A DNA stretch of 64,000 nt from Flavobacteriales bacterium (GTDB taxonomy: Bacteria > Bacteroidota > Bacteroidia > Flavobacteriales_F > PHOS-HE28): assembly GCA_020852835.1 (NCBI GenBank), contig JADZAC010000030.1, positions 1-64,000 on the forward strand. The letters are read 5' to 3'. The notes below the pieces were generated by a model. It was not told where the DNA came from and searched no databases. It saw nothing but the letters and a program-made list of their open reading frames with translations. Within the stretch, counting starts at the first letter, position 1, and each line of letters begins with the position of its first letter. Below are positions 48,329 through 56,193 of this stretch, piece by piece. The translations under genes were made by a program, and so were the position numbers.

Positions 48329-48377
48329 TGGGAGCTGGTGAATGTGGATACATGGGATGGGGGTATTTGGGGTGCCC

Positions 48378-48385
48378 TAAAGGTA
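48378..48385 (-). promoter_or_regulatory. -7-like promoter box of the phase-variable T9SS gene
   Basis: On the minus strand this is TACCTTTA, one change from TAnnTTTG. It lies 24 bases upstream of ATG 48353, which supports that ATG as the start. Confidence 0.4.
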
Positions 48386-48570
48386 AGCCGCCATAAAGCG
48401 CATGCAACTACCCGGAAATGGGTACTTCGCCCGGGAGGCCCCGGGCGGGAGCCCCTCGCCTCGGGAGCCCGGAAGGTGTTGTTGGCCGGGATCGGATCAG
48501 GGAAGTGATGGTAGCACCACCACTTCCGACGACACAACCCCAAGCGATCGCGCGGCACTTGTGCGGTACC

Positions 48571-49731
48571 TCAGGAGGTGCGGTTGTCCGCGTCATTCAC
48601 TGCGGCCGGGCTGCCCTGCGGCGGGTGGGGCTGCGATGCCCTGGCGCGCTCCCATACGGCGGTCTGCTTGCGGATGCTCTCGTCGTGCACGGCGTCCATC
48701 ACAGCCTGCACAAAGGCCGGAGCCAAGCCCAGCGCCCGGCCCAACGCGTGCTGGGCCTGCATGATGCGGCGCCAGCGCTCGGGTTGCAGGATGGCGATGT
48801 TGTGGGCCTGCTTGAAGGCGCCGATGCGCTCGGCGATCTCCATGCGGGCGGCGAGCTTCTGCAGGATCTCCTCGTCCAAGCGGTCGATCAGGTCGCGGTG
48901 CTCTTGCAGCTCATCGCGCAGGTGGGGGGCGGCCGAAGAACGGCGGAATGAAAGGTTGCCGAGCAGCGCCGCCAATTCCTTCGGCGTGATCTGCTGGGCG
49001 GCATCGCTCCTGGCCTCGGCCGGTGCGTGGTGCACCTCGATCATCAGCCCGCTGAAGTTGAGGTCCAGGGCTTGTTGGGCCACGCTGCCAAGGAGCGTCC
49101 GGTCGCCGGCGATGTGGCTGGGGTCGCCGATCAGTTCCAGCGCTGGGCATGCGGCCTTGAGGCGCACGGGCAGCTCCCACATGGGGCGGTTGCGGTAGGG
49201 CGATGCGCCGAACCAGTGGAAGCCGCGATGCACTGCGGCCAACCGCCGGATGCCCGCAGCATGGAAGCGTTCCAATGCACCCATCCACAAAGGCAGGTCT
49301 GGGTTCACCGGGTTTTTCACGAACACGGGAATGTCCACGCCCGCAAGCGCATCGGCGATGGCCTGCACGCTGAACGGATTGGGCGTGGTGCGCGCACCGA
49401 TCCAGAGCATGTCCACGCCAGCCTTCAGTGCGGCTTCCACATGATCCGGGGTGGCCACTTCGGTCATGGTGTGCAAGCCGGTGCGCTGCTTCACTTCGGC
49501 CAACCAGGGCAAGGCCGCTTCACCGATGCCCTCAAACCCGCCAGGGCGGGTGCGCGGTTTCCAGATCCCCGCACGGAACACGTTCACTTGGGGCGCTTCA
49601 CGCAGGATGCCGTCCGCCGTGGCCAGCACCTGCGCACGGCTTTCGGCGCTGCACGGCCCGGCGATCAGCATGGGCCGTTCCAAGCCCAGGCCCCATTGCG
49701 GGAACGGTACAGGTTGCAGGGTGGTGGACAT
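48571..49731 (-). CDS. Bifunctional DAHP synthase / chorismate mutase type II
   Basis: The 386-residue protein fuses two aromatic-amino-acid enzymes. Residues ~1-265 form a type I-beta DAHP synthase (phosphoenolpyruvate plus erythrose 4-phosphate): IAGPCSAESRAQVL, FRAGIWKPRTRPGGFEG, LWIGARTTPNPFS, FVKNPVNPDLPLW, ELIGDPSHIAG and GLMIEVHHAP. Residues ~290-370 form a chorismate mutase of the AroQ type (HRDLIDRLDEEILQKLAARM, then AFKQAHNIAILQPER), which makes prephenate. This fusion is typical of Bacteroidota and lets phenylalanine or tyrosine pathway flux be regulated together. The start at 49731 (MSTTLQPVPFPQWG) is preferred to 49809 because the TACCTTTG box ends 6 bases before it. The C-terminal ~30 residues are poorly conserved. 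Confidence 0.94.
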   Translation of the reverse strand: MSTTLQPVPFPQWGLGLERPMLIAGPCSAESRAQVLATADGILREAPQVNVFRAGIWKPRTRPGGFEGIGEAALPWLAEVKQRTGLHTMTEVATPDHVEAALKAGVDMLWIGARTTPNPFSVQAIADALAGVDIPVFVKNPVNPDLPLWMGALERFHAAGIRRLAAVHRGFHWFGASPYRNRPMWELPVRLKAACPALELIGDPSHIAGDRTLLGSVAQQALDLNFSGLMIEVHHAPAEARSDAAQQITPKELAALLGNLSFRRSSAAPHLRDELQEHRDLIDRLDEEILQKLAARMEIAERIGAFKQAHNIAILQPERWRRIMQAQHALGRALGLAPAFVQAVMDAVHDESIRKQTAVWERARASQPHPPQGSPAAVNDADNRTS

Positions 49732-49737
49732 GCGGTG

Positions 49738-49745
49738 CAAAGGTA
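49738..49745 (-). promoter_or_regulatory. -7 promoter box of the DAHP synthase gene
   Basis: The minus strand reads TACCTTTG, a full TAnnTTTG match, and ends 6 bases before ATG 49731. This is the clearest case in the window of a -7 box next to a start codon. Confidence 0.5.
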
Positions 49746-49808
49746 TCCTGCCTGCAGTACCAGGGCTCTCGCCTCTTTTCATCCATGTTGAGATTCCCTT
49801 GGTGTGCA

Positions 49809-49960
49809 ACCCTTTCAGGGTCGATCGACGCGCGGAATGCGGGTTCTACGCTGTGTGACCCACATCGGGGTCACATGCCGACATCTCTTGAATTGACCCC
49901 GCCGGGGTCAAACATCGTAGCAATCTCCTGATAAATGGACGTTCGACCCTGACAGGGTCG
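49809..49960. repeat. Four spaced palindromes with a GACCC...GGGTC core
   Basis: Four hairpin-forming sequences stand in a row: ACCCT-ttc-AGGGT (49809-49821), GTGACCC-acatcg-GGGTCAC (49855-49874), TTGACCCC-gcc-GGGGTCAA (49893-49911) and CGACCCT-gac-AGGGTCG (49944-49960). The starts are 46, 38 and 51 bases apart. The sequences between them are unrelated. No gene is supported here. Confidence 0.75.
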
Positions 49961-50066
49961 CACAATATTCCCGGTTCTGGCCAGACATTAAGAGGCAATA
50001 GCCCTGCCCGCAGCACGCCCGGTTCGTTGCCGTTGCGTACCTTGTACGGTACAAATCCCGCGCGCC

Positions 50067-50237
50067 ATGCACAAGAAACACTTGCCGGAACCGGACCGCG
50101 AGCCGCGGCCCTTGGGCAACGAAAGCACCGATCCCTTCTCCCCCACCCTGCCCCCGGGCTCCTTGCATGAGGTGCTCCGCGAGGGCGGGGAGCAGCCTGC
50201 AAAGAACGATCGCAAGGCCGCCGACGAAGAGGAGTAG
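50067..50237 (+). CDS. Small charged protein (56 aa), possible gene
   Basis: The frame runs MHKKHLPEPDREPRPLGNES and ends in an acidic tail (NDRKAADEEE). It is hydrophilic, with Pro, Glu and Arg, and has no recognised motif. It lies upstream of and in line with the CoA-transferase at 50303. A palindrome TTGTAC-G-GTACAA (50042-50054) lies 12 bases before the ATG. Support is limited to its position, intact frame and codon use similar to neighbours. Confidence 0.4.
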   Translation: MHKKHLPEPDREPRPLGNESTDPFSPTLPPGSLHEVLREGGEQPAKNDRKAADEEE

Positions 50238-50290
50238 ATCCGTCATCCCACAAGCTGTTTGTTGTCACCCGGCCTGCCCGGCACAGGTCT

Positions 50291-50298
50291 GAATTTTG
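50291..50298 (+). promoter_or_regulatory. -7-like promoter box of the CoA-transferase gene
   Basis: GAATTTTG (one change from TAnnTTTG) ends 4 bases before ATG 50303. Confidence 0.35.
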
Positions 50299-50302
50299 CG
50301 GC

Positions 50303-51577
50303 ATGGAACTACCCTGGATGCCCTCTGAGCAGGCCGTGCGCATGGTGCACAGCGGCGACCGCGTCTTTCTTCAAGGCAGCGCGGCCACACCGGTGCGGCT
50401 CGTGCATGCGCTGCTGGCCAGGCATGCGGAACTGCGCGATGTGGAGCTCACCGCTATCAGCACCTTCGGTGAGCTGGGCTTCGAACGGCCAGAGGTGCAG
50501 CGCTCGTTCTTCCTGAACGCCTTGTTCGTATCCGCCAACATGCGCAGCACGGTGGCCGGCCCTCACGGCGACTACGTGCCGGTGTTCCTGAGCGAGATCC
50601 CGCGCTTGTTCGACCAGGGCATCCTGCCGCTGGACGTGGCCTTGGTGCATGTTTCACCGCCGGACAAACACGGCTTCTGCTCGTTGGGCACCAGTGTGGA
50701 CATCGCCCGCAGCGCGGTGCGCAACGCGCGCACGGTGATCGCGCAGGTGAACCCGAACATGCCGCGCACCCTGGGCGACGGGCAGGTGCATGCCAGCCGC
50801 TTCGCCGCCCTGGTGCAAGTGGATGATGCCCTGCCCGAGGTGGATTACGCCGCCTCCATCGGCCCTGCCGAGCAGGCCGTGGCACGCCACGTGAGCGGCC
50901 TGATCGACGACGGCGCCACCCTGCAAATGGGCATCGGCGCCATTCCCGACGCGATCCTGGGCGCCTTGGGCGGCCACAAAGACCTGGGCATCCACACGGA
51001 GATGTGCAGCAACGGCATCATCGAACTGGTGGAGCGCGGGGTGATCACCAATGCGCGCAAGAAGAAGCACCGCGGGCGCATTGTCACGGCGTTCGCCTTC
51101 GGCACCCGCAGGCTGTACGACCTGGTGGACGACAATCCGTCGTTCGCCTTTTTGGACGTGCAGTACGTGAACGACACCAAAGTGATCCGCGAGAACCCCA
51201 AGGTGGTGGCAGTAAACAGCGCGATCGAGGTGGACCTCACCGGGCAGGTGTGCGCGGACAGCATCGGCACTTACCAGTACAGCGGTGTCGGCGGGCAGAT
51301 GGATTTTATGCGCGGCGCGGCGCTGAGCGAGGGCGGCAAGCCGATCATTGCCATGTGCAGCACCACGGGCAAGGGGCAAAGCAAGATCGTGCCGTACCTG
51401 CGGCAAGGTGCCGGCGTGGTGACCACCCGGGCCCATGTGCACTACGTGGCCACCGAGCACGGCGTAGCCTACCTCTATGGCCGCAACCTGGAGCAGCGGG
51501 CGAAGGCGCTGATCGCCATTGCCGCGCCGGAGCACCGCGAGGCGCTGGAGCGCGCCTGGCGGGAACGCGGCCGCTGA
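50303..51577 (+). CDS. Acetyl-CoA hydrolase/transferase family protein
   Basis: The 424-residue cytoplasmic protein belongs to the family that includes 4-hydroxybutyrate CoA-transferase and acetyl-CoA hydrolase, which swap CoA between acids. N-terminal GDRVFLQGSAATPVRLVHAL and VSPPDKHGFCSLGTSVDIAR are the first-domain motifs. LQMGIGAIPDAILGALGGHK leads into LGIHTEMCSNGIIEL, where the catalytic glutamate (about residue 235) forms the CoA thioester. A third block is YSGVGGQMDFMRGAALSEGG. Substrate is not certain; butyrate or acetate metabolism is the usual case. It converges on the gene at 51591 with 13 bases between stops. It is preceded closely by a promoter-like box. Confidence 0.9.
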   Translation: MELPWMPSEQAVRMVHSGDRVFLQGSAATPVRLVHALLARHAELRDVELTAISTFGELGFERPEVQRSFFLNALFVSANMRSTVAGPHGDYVPVFLSEIPRLFDQGILPLDVALVHVSPPDKHGFCSLGTSVDIARSAVRNARTVIAQVNPNMPRTLGDGQVHASRFAALVQVDDALPEVDYAASIGPAEQAVARHVSGLIDDGATLQMGIGAIPDAILGALGGHKDLGIHTEMCSNGIIELVERGVITNARKKKHRGRIVTAFAFGTRRLYDLVDDNPSFAFLDVQYVNDTKVIRENPKVVAVNSAIEVDLTGQVCADSIGTYQYSGVGGQMDFMRGAALSEGGKPIIAMCSTTGKGQSKIVPYLRQGAGVVTTRAHVHYVATEHGVAYLYGRNLEQRAKALIAIAAPEHREALERAWRERGR

Positions 51578-51590
51578 TCGAACACCGGCG

Positions 51591-52610
51591 TCAACCCCAC
51601 CGCACGCCCACCTTGCCGATGCTCTTTCCCGAGCCGAGCAAGTCCATCGCTTGCGGCAGTTGATCGGCTGGTAATAGCGGATGGACCCGGGGCCGCAGCC
51701 CGCCTGCAGCCATGGCGGCGAGCGCCCCGTGCATGGCCTCAGCCACCAATTGCGGCTTGCGGTCGCTGAGCCGCAGCATGTTCACGCCGATCAGGCTTTT
51801 GCTGCGCATCATCAGGAAAATGGGGACTACGAAGCCCATGTTCCAAGCGAAACGAAGATCGCCGAACGCGCCGCCTTTGCCACGCTCTGCGCCGCCGAAC
51901 AGCACCAGTCTACCACCGGGGCCCAGCAGCGAAAGGTCTCTCTTGAAGGTGGTGCCGCCCACCGCGTTGAAGCTCACGTCCAAGCATTCGTTTCCCAGCA
52001 GCGTGGCCACTTCCCCGGCGTAGTCGCCTGCTTTCCGGTCGATGACATGCTGTGCGCCGAGCTCCTTGAGGTAGGCCCGTTTTTCCGCACCGCCGGCCAC
52101 CGCGAACACTTCACAGCCCTGCCGCAGCGCGATCTGCACCAGCAACTGGCCCACGCCGCCCGCCGCGCTGTGCACCAGTACGCGGTCGCCCTGTTTTACA
52201 CGCACAGCGTCCATGGCCATGTACCACGCGGTGGCGCCTTGGGTGGCCATGGCCAATGCCCTTCCGGCCTCCAGGTCTTCGGGGATCTCCGCCACCGCAC
52301 GGTGGTCCGTGCAGGCCAGTTCGGCGTAGCCGCCAAAGCGGGTGAAGGCCAGCACGCGCTTGCCCAGCAAGCCGGCTGGCACGGCGGCGCCGCAGCGCTC
52401 CACGCGGCCCACCACCTCGTAGCCCAGCACGCAGGGCACGGGCGGTGCCTCGCGGTACAGGCCCTTCACGGCCATCACATCGGCGTAGTTCAGGCCGAAG
52501 GCTTCACTGCGGATGAGCACTTGGCCTGGCTTAGGTACAGGGTCGGGAAGTTCGCGCATGGCGAGCGCTTTGGCGGGAATGCCATGGGTTGTGAGCTGCC
52601 AGGCTTGCAT
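51591..52610 (-). CDS. Zinc-type/quinone oxidoreductase-like MDR protein
   Basis: The 339-residue protein belongs to the medium-chain reductase family, quinone-oxidoreductase/VAT-1 branch. It has the GroES-like N-terminal domain (EAFGLNYADVMAVKGLYREAP, then VLGYEVVGRVERCG) and a Rossmann fold binding NADPH (VLVHSAAGGVGQLLVQIALRQ). The usual structural and catalytic zinc cysteines are missing, which fits zinc-free quinone reductases. It is cytoplasmic. The substrate is unknown; an alkenal or quinone is typical. It converges with the CoA-transferase gene and lies 217 bases from the next gene. Confidence 0.87.
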   Translation of the reverse strand: MQAWQLTTHGIPAKALAMRELPDPVPKPGQVLIRSEAFGLNYADVMAVKGLYREAPPVPCVLGYEVVGRVERCGAAVPAGLLGKRVLAFTRFGGYAELACTDHRAVAEIPEDLEAGRALAMATQGATAWYMAMDAVRVKQGDRVLVHSAAGGVGQLLVQIALRQGCEVFAVAGGAEKRAYLKELGAQHVIDRKAGDYAGEVATLLGNECLDVSFNAVGGTTFKRDLSLLGPGGRLVLFGGAERGKGGAFGDLRFAWNMGFVVPIFLMMRSKSLIGVNMLRLSDRKPQLVAEAMHGALAAMAAGGLRPRVHPLLPADQLPQAMDLLGSGKSIGKVGVRWG

Positions 52611-52742
52611 GGGGGAAAGCTAAAGCAGGGGAAGAGCGTGGTTCAATGTGCGCGCTGCAAGCGCGCCGCGATCTTCGCCCGCGTTGCAACCGCGGGCGCG
52701 TGGTGGTTTTTAGACGGGCCGGAGGCCCTATTAAGGCACCCT

Positions 52743-52763
52743 CGCTCGGCAAAAAGCCGAGCG
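52743..52763 (-). terminator. Hairpin downstream of the secreted protein gene at 52827
   Basis: CGCTCGGC-aaaaa-GCCGAGCG is a perfect 8-bp stem with a 5-base loop, 64 bases past the minus-strand stop at 52827. No T-run follows on the coding strand. Confidence 0.45.
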
Positions 52764-52826
52764 AATGCTCGCGGTGGAACACGTGAGCGAGTGCGGGAGA
52801 ATTGCCGCATTGGCGAATTGCCAAAT

Positions 52827-53408
52827 TCATGGGCCCGGAGCCCGTCCTTCCTCCACGGCCACCTCATACTCCACCACCAATTGGCGCATGCGGTCCATGT
52901 CCCCGCCATTGCCGATGCGCTCCAGCAGGTCGTGGTACACCGGCCAAGCGGCCTTGAACTTGGCCGAAGCCGACTTGGCATCATCGGCGGGAAAGCTTGC
53001 GGGCACAATGTTGCCCTGCAGATCGCGGCTCAGGTAGGCGGCATGGCCGAACTCGATGGTGGCGGCCTCGGTGGAATCGCGCTGCATGCGCAGGTGCGCC
53101 AAGCCGTTCTCCCAGTAGGCAATGGCTCCTTGGGCCATCAGGCGCACCGGCAGGCCGGCCTCCCGCTCGATCCGATAAAAGGCCCCCTGGTTCATAAACC
53201 CCCAGAGCTTGCGCGCCGGGATGCGTTGCCTGCGCCCGTCCTGCACATACACCACCACGAATCGGCCCCAGTGCGGCTCCACATCGATCGGGCCGCCAAC
53301 AGGTTGGCCACGGTGCTCCGCGAAGTCGCCGTAGCTGCGGTACAGGAGGTTCTGTGCCGGGGCGGCAAGAGCGTAGCACAGGGCAGCAAGGAGCAGCGGG
53401 ATGCGCAT
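52827..53408 (-). CDS. Secreted protein, unknown function
   Basis: The 193-residue product begins with a signal peptide (MRIPLLLAALCYALAAPA, then Q). The mature part has an aromatic, strand-rich region (LLYRSYGDFAEHRGQPVGGP, then GRFVVVYVQDGRRQRIPARK, then GAIAYWENGLAHLRMQRDS) and a helical end (YHDLLERIGNGGDMDRMRQL). No family is recognised. It lacks a T9SS sorting domain and so should be periplasmic. The longer frame to 53639 overlaps rsmI and lacks a signal peptide, so 53408 is the start. Its promoter is probably in the 88-base gap after rsmI (TACCTTTC near 53426-53433). Confidence 0.7.
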   Translation of the reverse strand: MRIPLLLAALCYALAAPAQNLLYRSYGDFAEHRGQPVGGPIDVEPHWGRFVVVYVQDGRRQRIPARKLWGFMNQGAFYRIEREAGLPVRLMAQGAIAYWENGLAHLRMQRDSTEAATIEFGHAAYLSRDLQGNIVPASFPADDAKSASAKFKAAWPVYHDLLERIGNGGDMDRMRQLVVEYEVAVEEGRAPGP

Positions 53409-53496
53409 GTTCGAGGCAGTAACGAAAGGTAGGCTGCTGCGGGCTTGTCCGTGCAGGGCCCCGAGGCGGGTTATGAACGGAGCAACCTGCGCTTCG

Positions 53497-54201
53497 TCAC
53501 GCTCCTGCCACGCACAGCACGAATTCCCCCTTTGGAGGGTGCTGCCGAAAGTGTTCCGCCAGCTGGGCCAACGTTCCGCGCAAGGTTTCCTCATGTACCT
53601 TGGTGAGCTCCCGGCTGATGCTCGCCGGGCGCTCCGCACCGAAGGCTTCCGCCAGCTCCATCAACGTGCGCGCCATGCGGTGCGGGCTTTCGTAGAATAC
53701 CATGGTGCGTGGCTCCGTGGCCAGTTCCGCGATGCGCGTGCGGCGGCCTTTCTTCACCGGTAAAAAGCCCTCGAAGGTGAAGCGGTCGCAGGGCAGGCCG
53801 CTGTTGACCAACGCGGGTACGAACGCCGTGGGCCCGGGCAGCGTTTCCACCGCAAGGCCTGCTTTCACTGCTGCGCGCACCAGCAAAAAGCCGGGGTCGC
53901 TGATGGCCGGCGTGCCGGCATCGGTCACCAAGGCGAAGCATTCACCTGCCAGCATGCGCTGCACCAACCGCTCCGTTACCTGGTGCTCGTTGTGGATGTG
54001 GAAGGCGATGAACGGCTTGTTGATACCGAGGTGCTTCAGCAGCACACCGCTGGTGCGCGTGTCCTCGGCGATCACGGCGTCCACTCCGCCCAGCATGCGC
54101 ACGGCCCGCAGGGTGATGTCCTCCAGGTTGCCGATGGGCGTGGGGACCAGGAAGAGCTTGCCGCCGGTGCCACCTGTGTTCAATATGATGGGATCCTTCA
54201 T
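53497..54201 (-). CDS. rsmI: 16S rRNA 2'-O-methyltransferase RsmI
   Basis: This 234-residue cytoplasmic enzyme methylates the 2'-O of cytidine 1402 in 16S rRNA with SAM. It has the tetrapyrrole-methylase fold: LVPTPIGNLEDITLRAVRML, VIAEDTRTSGVLLKHL, FALVTDAGTPAISDPGFLLV and FEGFLPVKKGRR are all RsmI signatures. The length is on the short side of ~230-290 residues because the C-terminal extension is brief. It opens at ATG 54201 (MKDPIILNTGGTGGKLFLVP) with an extra ~15-residue leader before the conserved start; the conserved part begins around residue 14. Confidence 0.95.
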   Translation of the reverse strand: MKDPIILNTGGTGGKLFLVPTPIGNLEDITLRAVRMLGGVDAVIAEDTRTSGVLLKHLGINKPFIAFHIHNEHQVTERLVQRMLAGECFALVTDAGTPAISDPGFLLVRAAVKAGLAVETLPGPTAFVPALVNSGLPCDRFTFEGFLPVKKGRRTRIAELATEPRTMVFYESPHRMARTLMELAEAFGAERPASISRELTKVHEETLRGTLAQLAEHFRQHPPKGEFVLCVAGA

Positions 54202-54260
54202 GGGGTGGAATGTGCGTCACCGAACCGGCTTGGCCATGGTGCGCCGGCCTCCACGTGCAC

Positions 54261-54638
54261 TTATACCAGCCTTAGGCCCTTGATCCCCTTGAAATGCTTG
54301 GCGTTCAGGGTGAGCAGCGGTACATCATGCGCAAGTGCCGTGGCCGCGATCAAATGATCGGCCAAATGAACACCGTGTTGCGGCGTGATCGCGGTCATGA
54401 TCTCTCGAAAATGCCTGCTCACCTCCATGCCAGAGGGGAGAATGGTGAAATTGTTTGTCATTTGCGCATGGTGCCTTTCGAATTCGGCCCTGTTCCGCGC
54501 ACCGGCCAAGATCACCGCCATCACTACGTCACGGATAACTAGCTGTCTTCCTTCCATGCGGCCGGATGCCGCAAATGCCGCTTGTTCACGCCTCATGCGG
54601 CCGATCAGGATGCTGGTATCGATCAAGACCGGCTCCAT
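54261..54638 (-). CDS. vapC: PIN-domain toxin, VapC-like
   Basis: The 125-residue protein has the PIN ribonuclease fold: VLIDTSILIGRM carries the first acidic residue, RNRAEFERHH the second region, and VHLADHLIAATALAHDVPLLTLNAKHF the conserved Asp and final helix. VapC toxins cleave tRNA or rRNA when the antitoxin is degraded. ATG 54638 (MEPVLIDTSILIG) overlaps the end of the antitoxin gene by 16 bases, the usual arrangement. The longer frame to 54683 would overlap more and is rejected. The toxin lies downstream of the antitoxin and toward rsmI. Confidence 0.85.
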   Translation of the reverse strand: MEPVLIDTSILIGRMRREQAAFAASGRMEGRQLVIRDVVMAVILAGARNRAEFERHHAQMTNNFTILPSGMEVSRHFREIMTAITPQHGVHLADHLIAATALAHDVPLLTLNAKHFKGIKGLRLV

Positions 54639-54841
54639 GCCTTTTCCCGCAACTGTTCCAGGGTAATGTCCCGCCCCTCCCACACGCCATCGAGCCCTTC
54701 AAACGGATCCTTCTCCCGCTTCGCCTCACGCTCCACGAACTCCACGAACAACGCGCTGATGCTCTTCTTGCGCCTGCGGCTGAGCAAATGCGCCTTGCGC
54801 TTGAACTTGGGCGGCACGGATAAGGTAAGCTTTTCGGTCAT
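54623..54841 (-). CDS. vapB: Antitoxin of the VapC-like toxin (DUF6364-like)
   Basis: The 72-residue protein starts MTEKLTLSVPPKFKRKAHLL and has a basic ribbon-helix-helix-like N-terminus (KLTLSVPPKFKRKAHLLSR) followed by SISALFVEFVEREAK. The C-terminal half (DPFEGLDGVWEGRDITLEQL) is acidic and would wrap the toxin. This resembles DUF6364 antitoxins paired with PIN toxins. It would bind its own promoter and neutralise the toxin. The family name is my best reading, not certain. Confidence 0.72.
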   Translation of the reverse strand: MTEKLTLSVPPKFKRKAHLLSRRRKKSISALFVEFVEREAKREKDPFEGLDGVWEGRDITLEQLREKAWSRS

Positions 54842-54930
54842 GGCCCGTTTGATGATCCCACGTAAATGCTTCGCGTTACGTGCAGGATGCTAAAAGTACG
54901 TGATTCCAGGCTTGGCGCTGCGGACCCCGC

Positions 54931-56193
54931 TCACTTCATCCCCCCGATCAATGCCACCAGCGTTCGGTACAGCCCATCGAACTTGGTGAGCGGCAAGGTT
55001 TCCGAACGGTCATACACGTCGTGGTAGTGGCTTACGCCGCCCATGGTGTAGATGAAGATGGCCGGGATGCCCTTCTTGGCAAAGGGACAATGGTCGCTGT
55101 TGCAGGCAGGCCCCCGCGCCTTCACTTGGGGCAAGGCCTTGGTGCGGGTGTTGATGGTGAGCAGTTCGTTGTAGGCCTGTTGCTGTTCGGTGGCATTCAC
55201 CACGGTGATGCCTTCCTCGCCGGTGCCGTTGAGGTCCAGGTTGATCACCAGTTTGACGCGGGCGAGGTCAAGCGGGCGGTCCACCACGAACCATTCACTG
55301 CCGCGCAGGCCGGCTTCTTCCCCGGCGAAGGCCACGAAGAGGATGTTGGTCTTGGCCCGGTGCTTCTTGAACCATTCGGCCAGGCTGAGCAGCATGCTCA
55401 CGCCACTGGCGTTGTCGTTGGCCCCGGGGAAGAGCGCCTGGCCCATGCGGCCCAGGTGGTCGTAGTGGGCGGTGACCAGCAGCCAGTCCTTGCCCCTGCC
55501 CTTGGCCACGCCCCATACGTTGCGGGCGCGGTGCTTGGGGATGAAGCGGTTGGCCACTTGGATGGTGGCCATGGCGGCGGTGTCCGTGAGCAGGCCCTCG
55601 CGCACTTCAATGATGGCGTTGCGGGCCTGTGTGGAGGCCACGCTCCAGGTAAGTTTAGCGCCGCCCATGCGGATCACGGGCACCGTGCGGGAGAGTTCCT
55701 TTTCCAAGGCGGCATACAGCGCCAGCGTATCCGCATCGGTGGTTGGCGGGAAGTGCAGTACCACCGCATGGCCCATCACCACGCCCAAGGTCAAGGCCTT
55801 GCGCTCCGGGGTCAACAGGTCGCGCAGGGTGAGGTGCACCAGCCTGAAGGTGCCGTTGGCGGTGCCCGAGGCGGGGTCCACGAGAAAATCCACGCCGGGC
55901 TCCAGCTGCCGCCCGTCCACGGAAAAACGGATGCTGTCCGGGAAGGCGTTCACCGGAAAGGAGAACGGCTCAAAGCGGGTGCCGTTGAGCTTGGCCAGGC
56001 CGATGCGGTCGAACTGCTTGGCGATCCATTCGGCCGCCAGGCTGTCGCCGCCGTTCACGTAGCCGCGGCCGTGCATGGCCGGTCCGGCCAGGGTGTCCAC
56101 AAAGCGCATGGCCCGCTCCCTCACCGGGGGCGGTTCCTGGGCCGTTGCGGCAGCCGCGATCAAGAGGGTGGCGAACAGCAGCGGTGCGCGCAT
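54931..56193 (-). CDS. Secreted M28-family metallopeptidase
   Basis: The 420-residue protein has a signal peptide ([18 protein letters not shown], then Q) and an M28 zinc aminopeptidase domain in the C-terminal half. Zinc ligands are visible: TAHYDHLGRMG (His, Asp), GANDNASGVSML (Asp), FAGEEAGLRGSEW (Glu pair) and VSHYHDVYD (His). A protease-associated-like domain fills residues ~110-200 (GHAVVLHFPPTTDADTLAL). Family members remove N-terminal residues from peptides. Without a T9SS sorting domain it is probably periplasmic. It starts one base inside the stop of the upstream gene (TGATG), showing an operon. Gene order is the hypothetical at 56193 then this. Confidence 0.9.
   Translation of the reverse strand: MRAPLLFATLLIAAAATAQEPPPVRERAMRFVDTLAGPAMHGRGYVNGGDSLAAEWIAKQFDRIGLAKLNGTRFEPFSFPVNAFPDSIRFSVDGRQLEPGVDFLVDPASGTANGTFRLVHLTLRDLLTPERKALTLGVVMGHAVVLHFPPTTDADTLALYAALEKELSRTVPVIRMGGAKLTWSVASTQARNAIIEVREGLLTDTAAMATIQVANRFIPKHRARNVWGVAKGRGKDWLLVTAHYDHLGRMGQALFPGANDNASGVSMLLSLAEWFKKHRAKTNILFVAFAGEEAGLRGSEWFVVDRPLDLARVKLVINLDLNGTGEEGITVVNATEQQQAYNELLTINTRTKALPQVKARGPACNSDHCPFAKKGIPAIFIYTMGGVSHYHDVYDRSETLPLTKFDGLYRTLVALIGGMK

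Noticed and set aside
49809-49960. CRISPR array
   Set aside because: Palindromes are 13-20 bp, differ in sequence and have irregular distances; no cas genes are nearby.
49846-50343. Minus-strand frame of 165 codons
   Set aside because: It spans the palindrome row and has no start context or domain; Cys/Arg-rich shadow.
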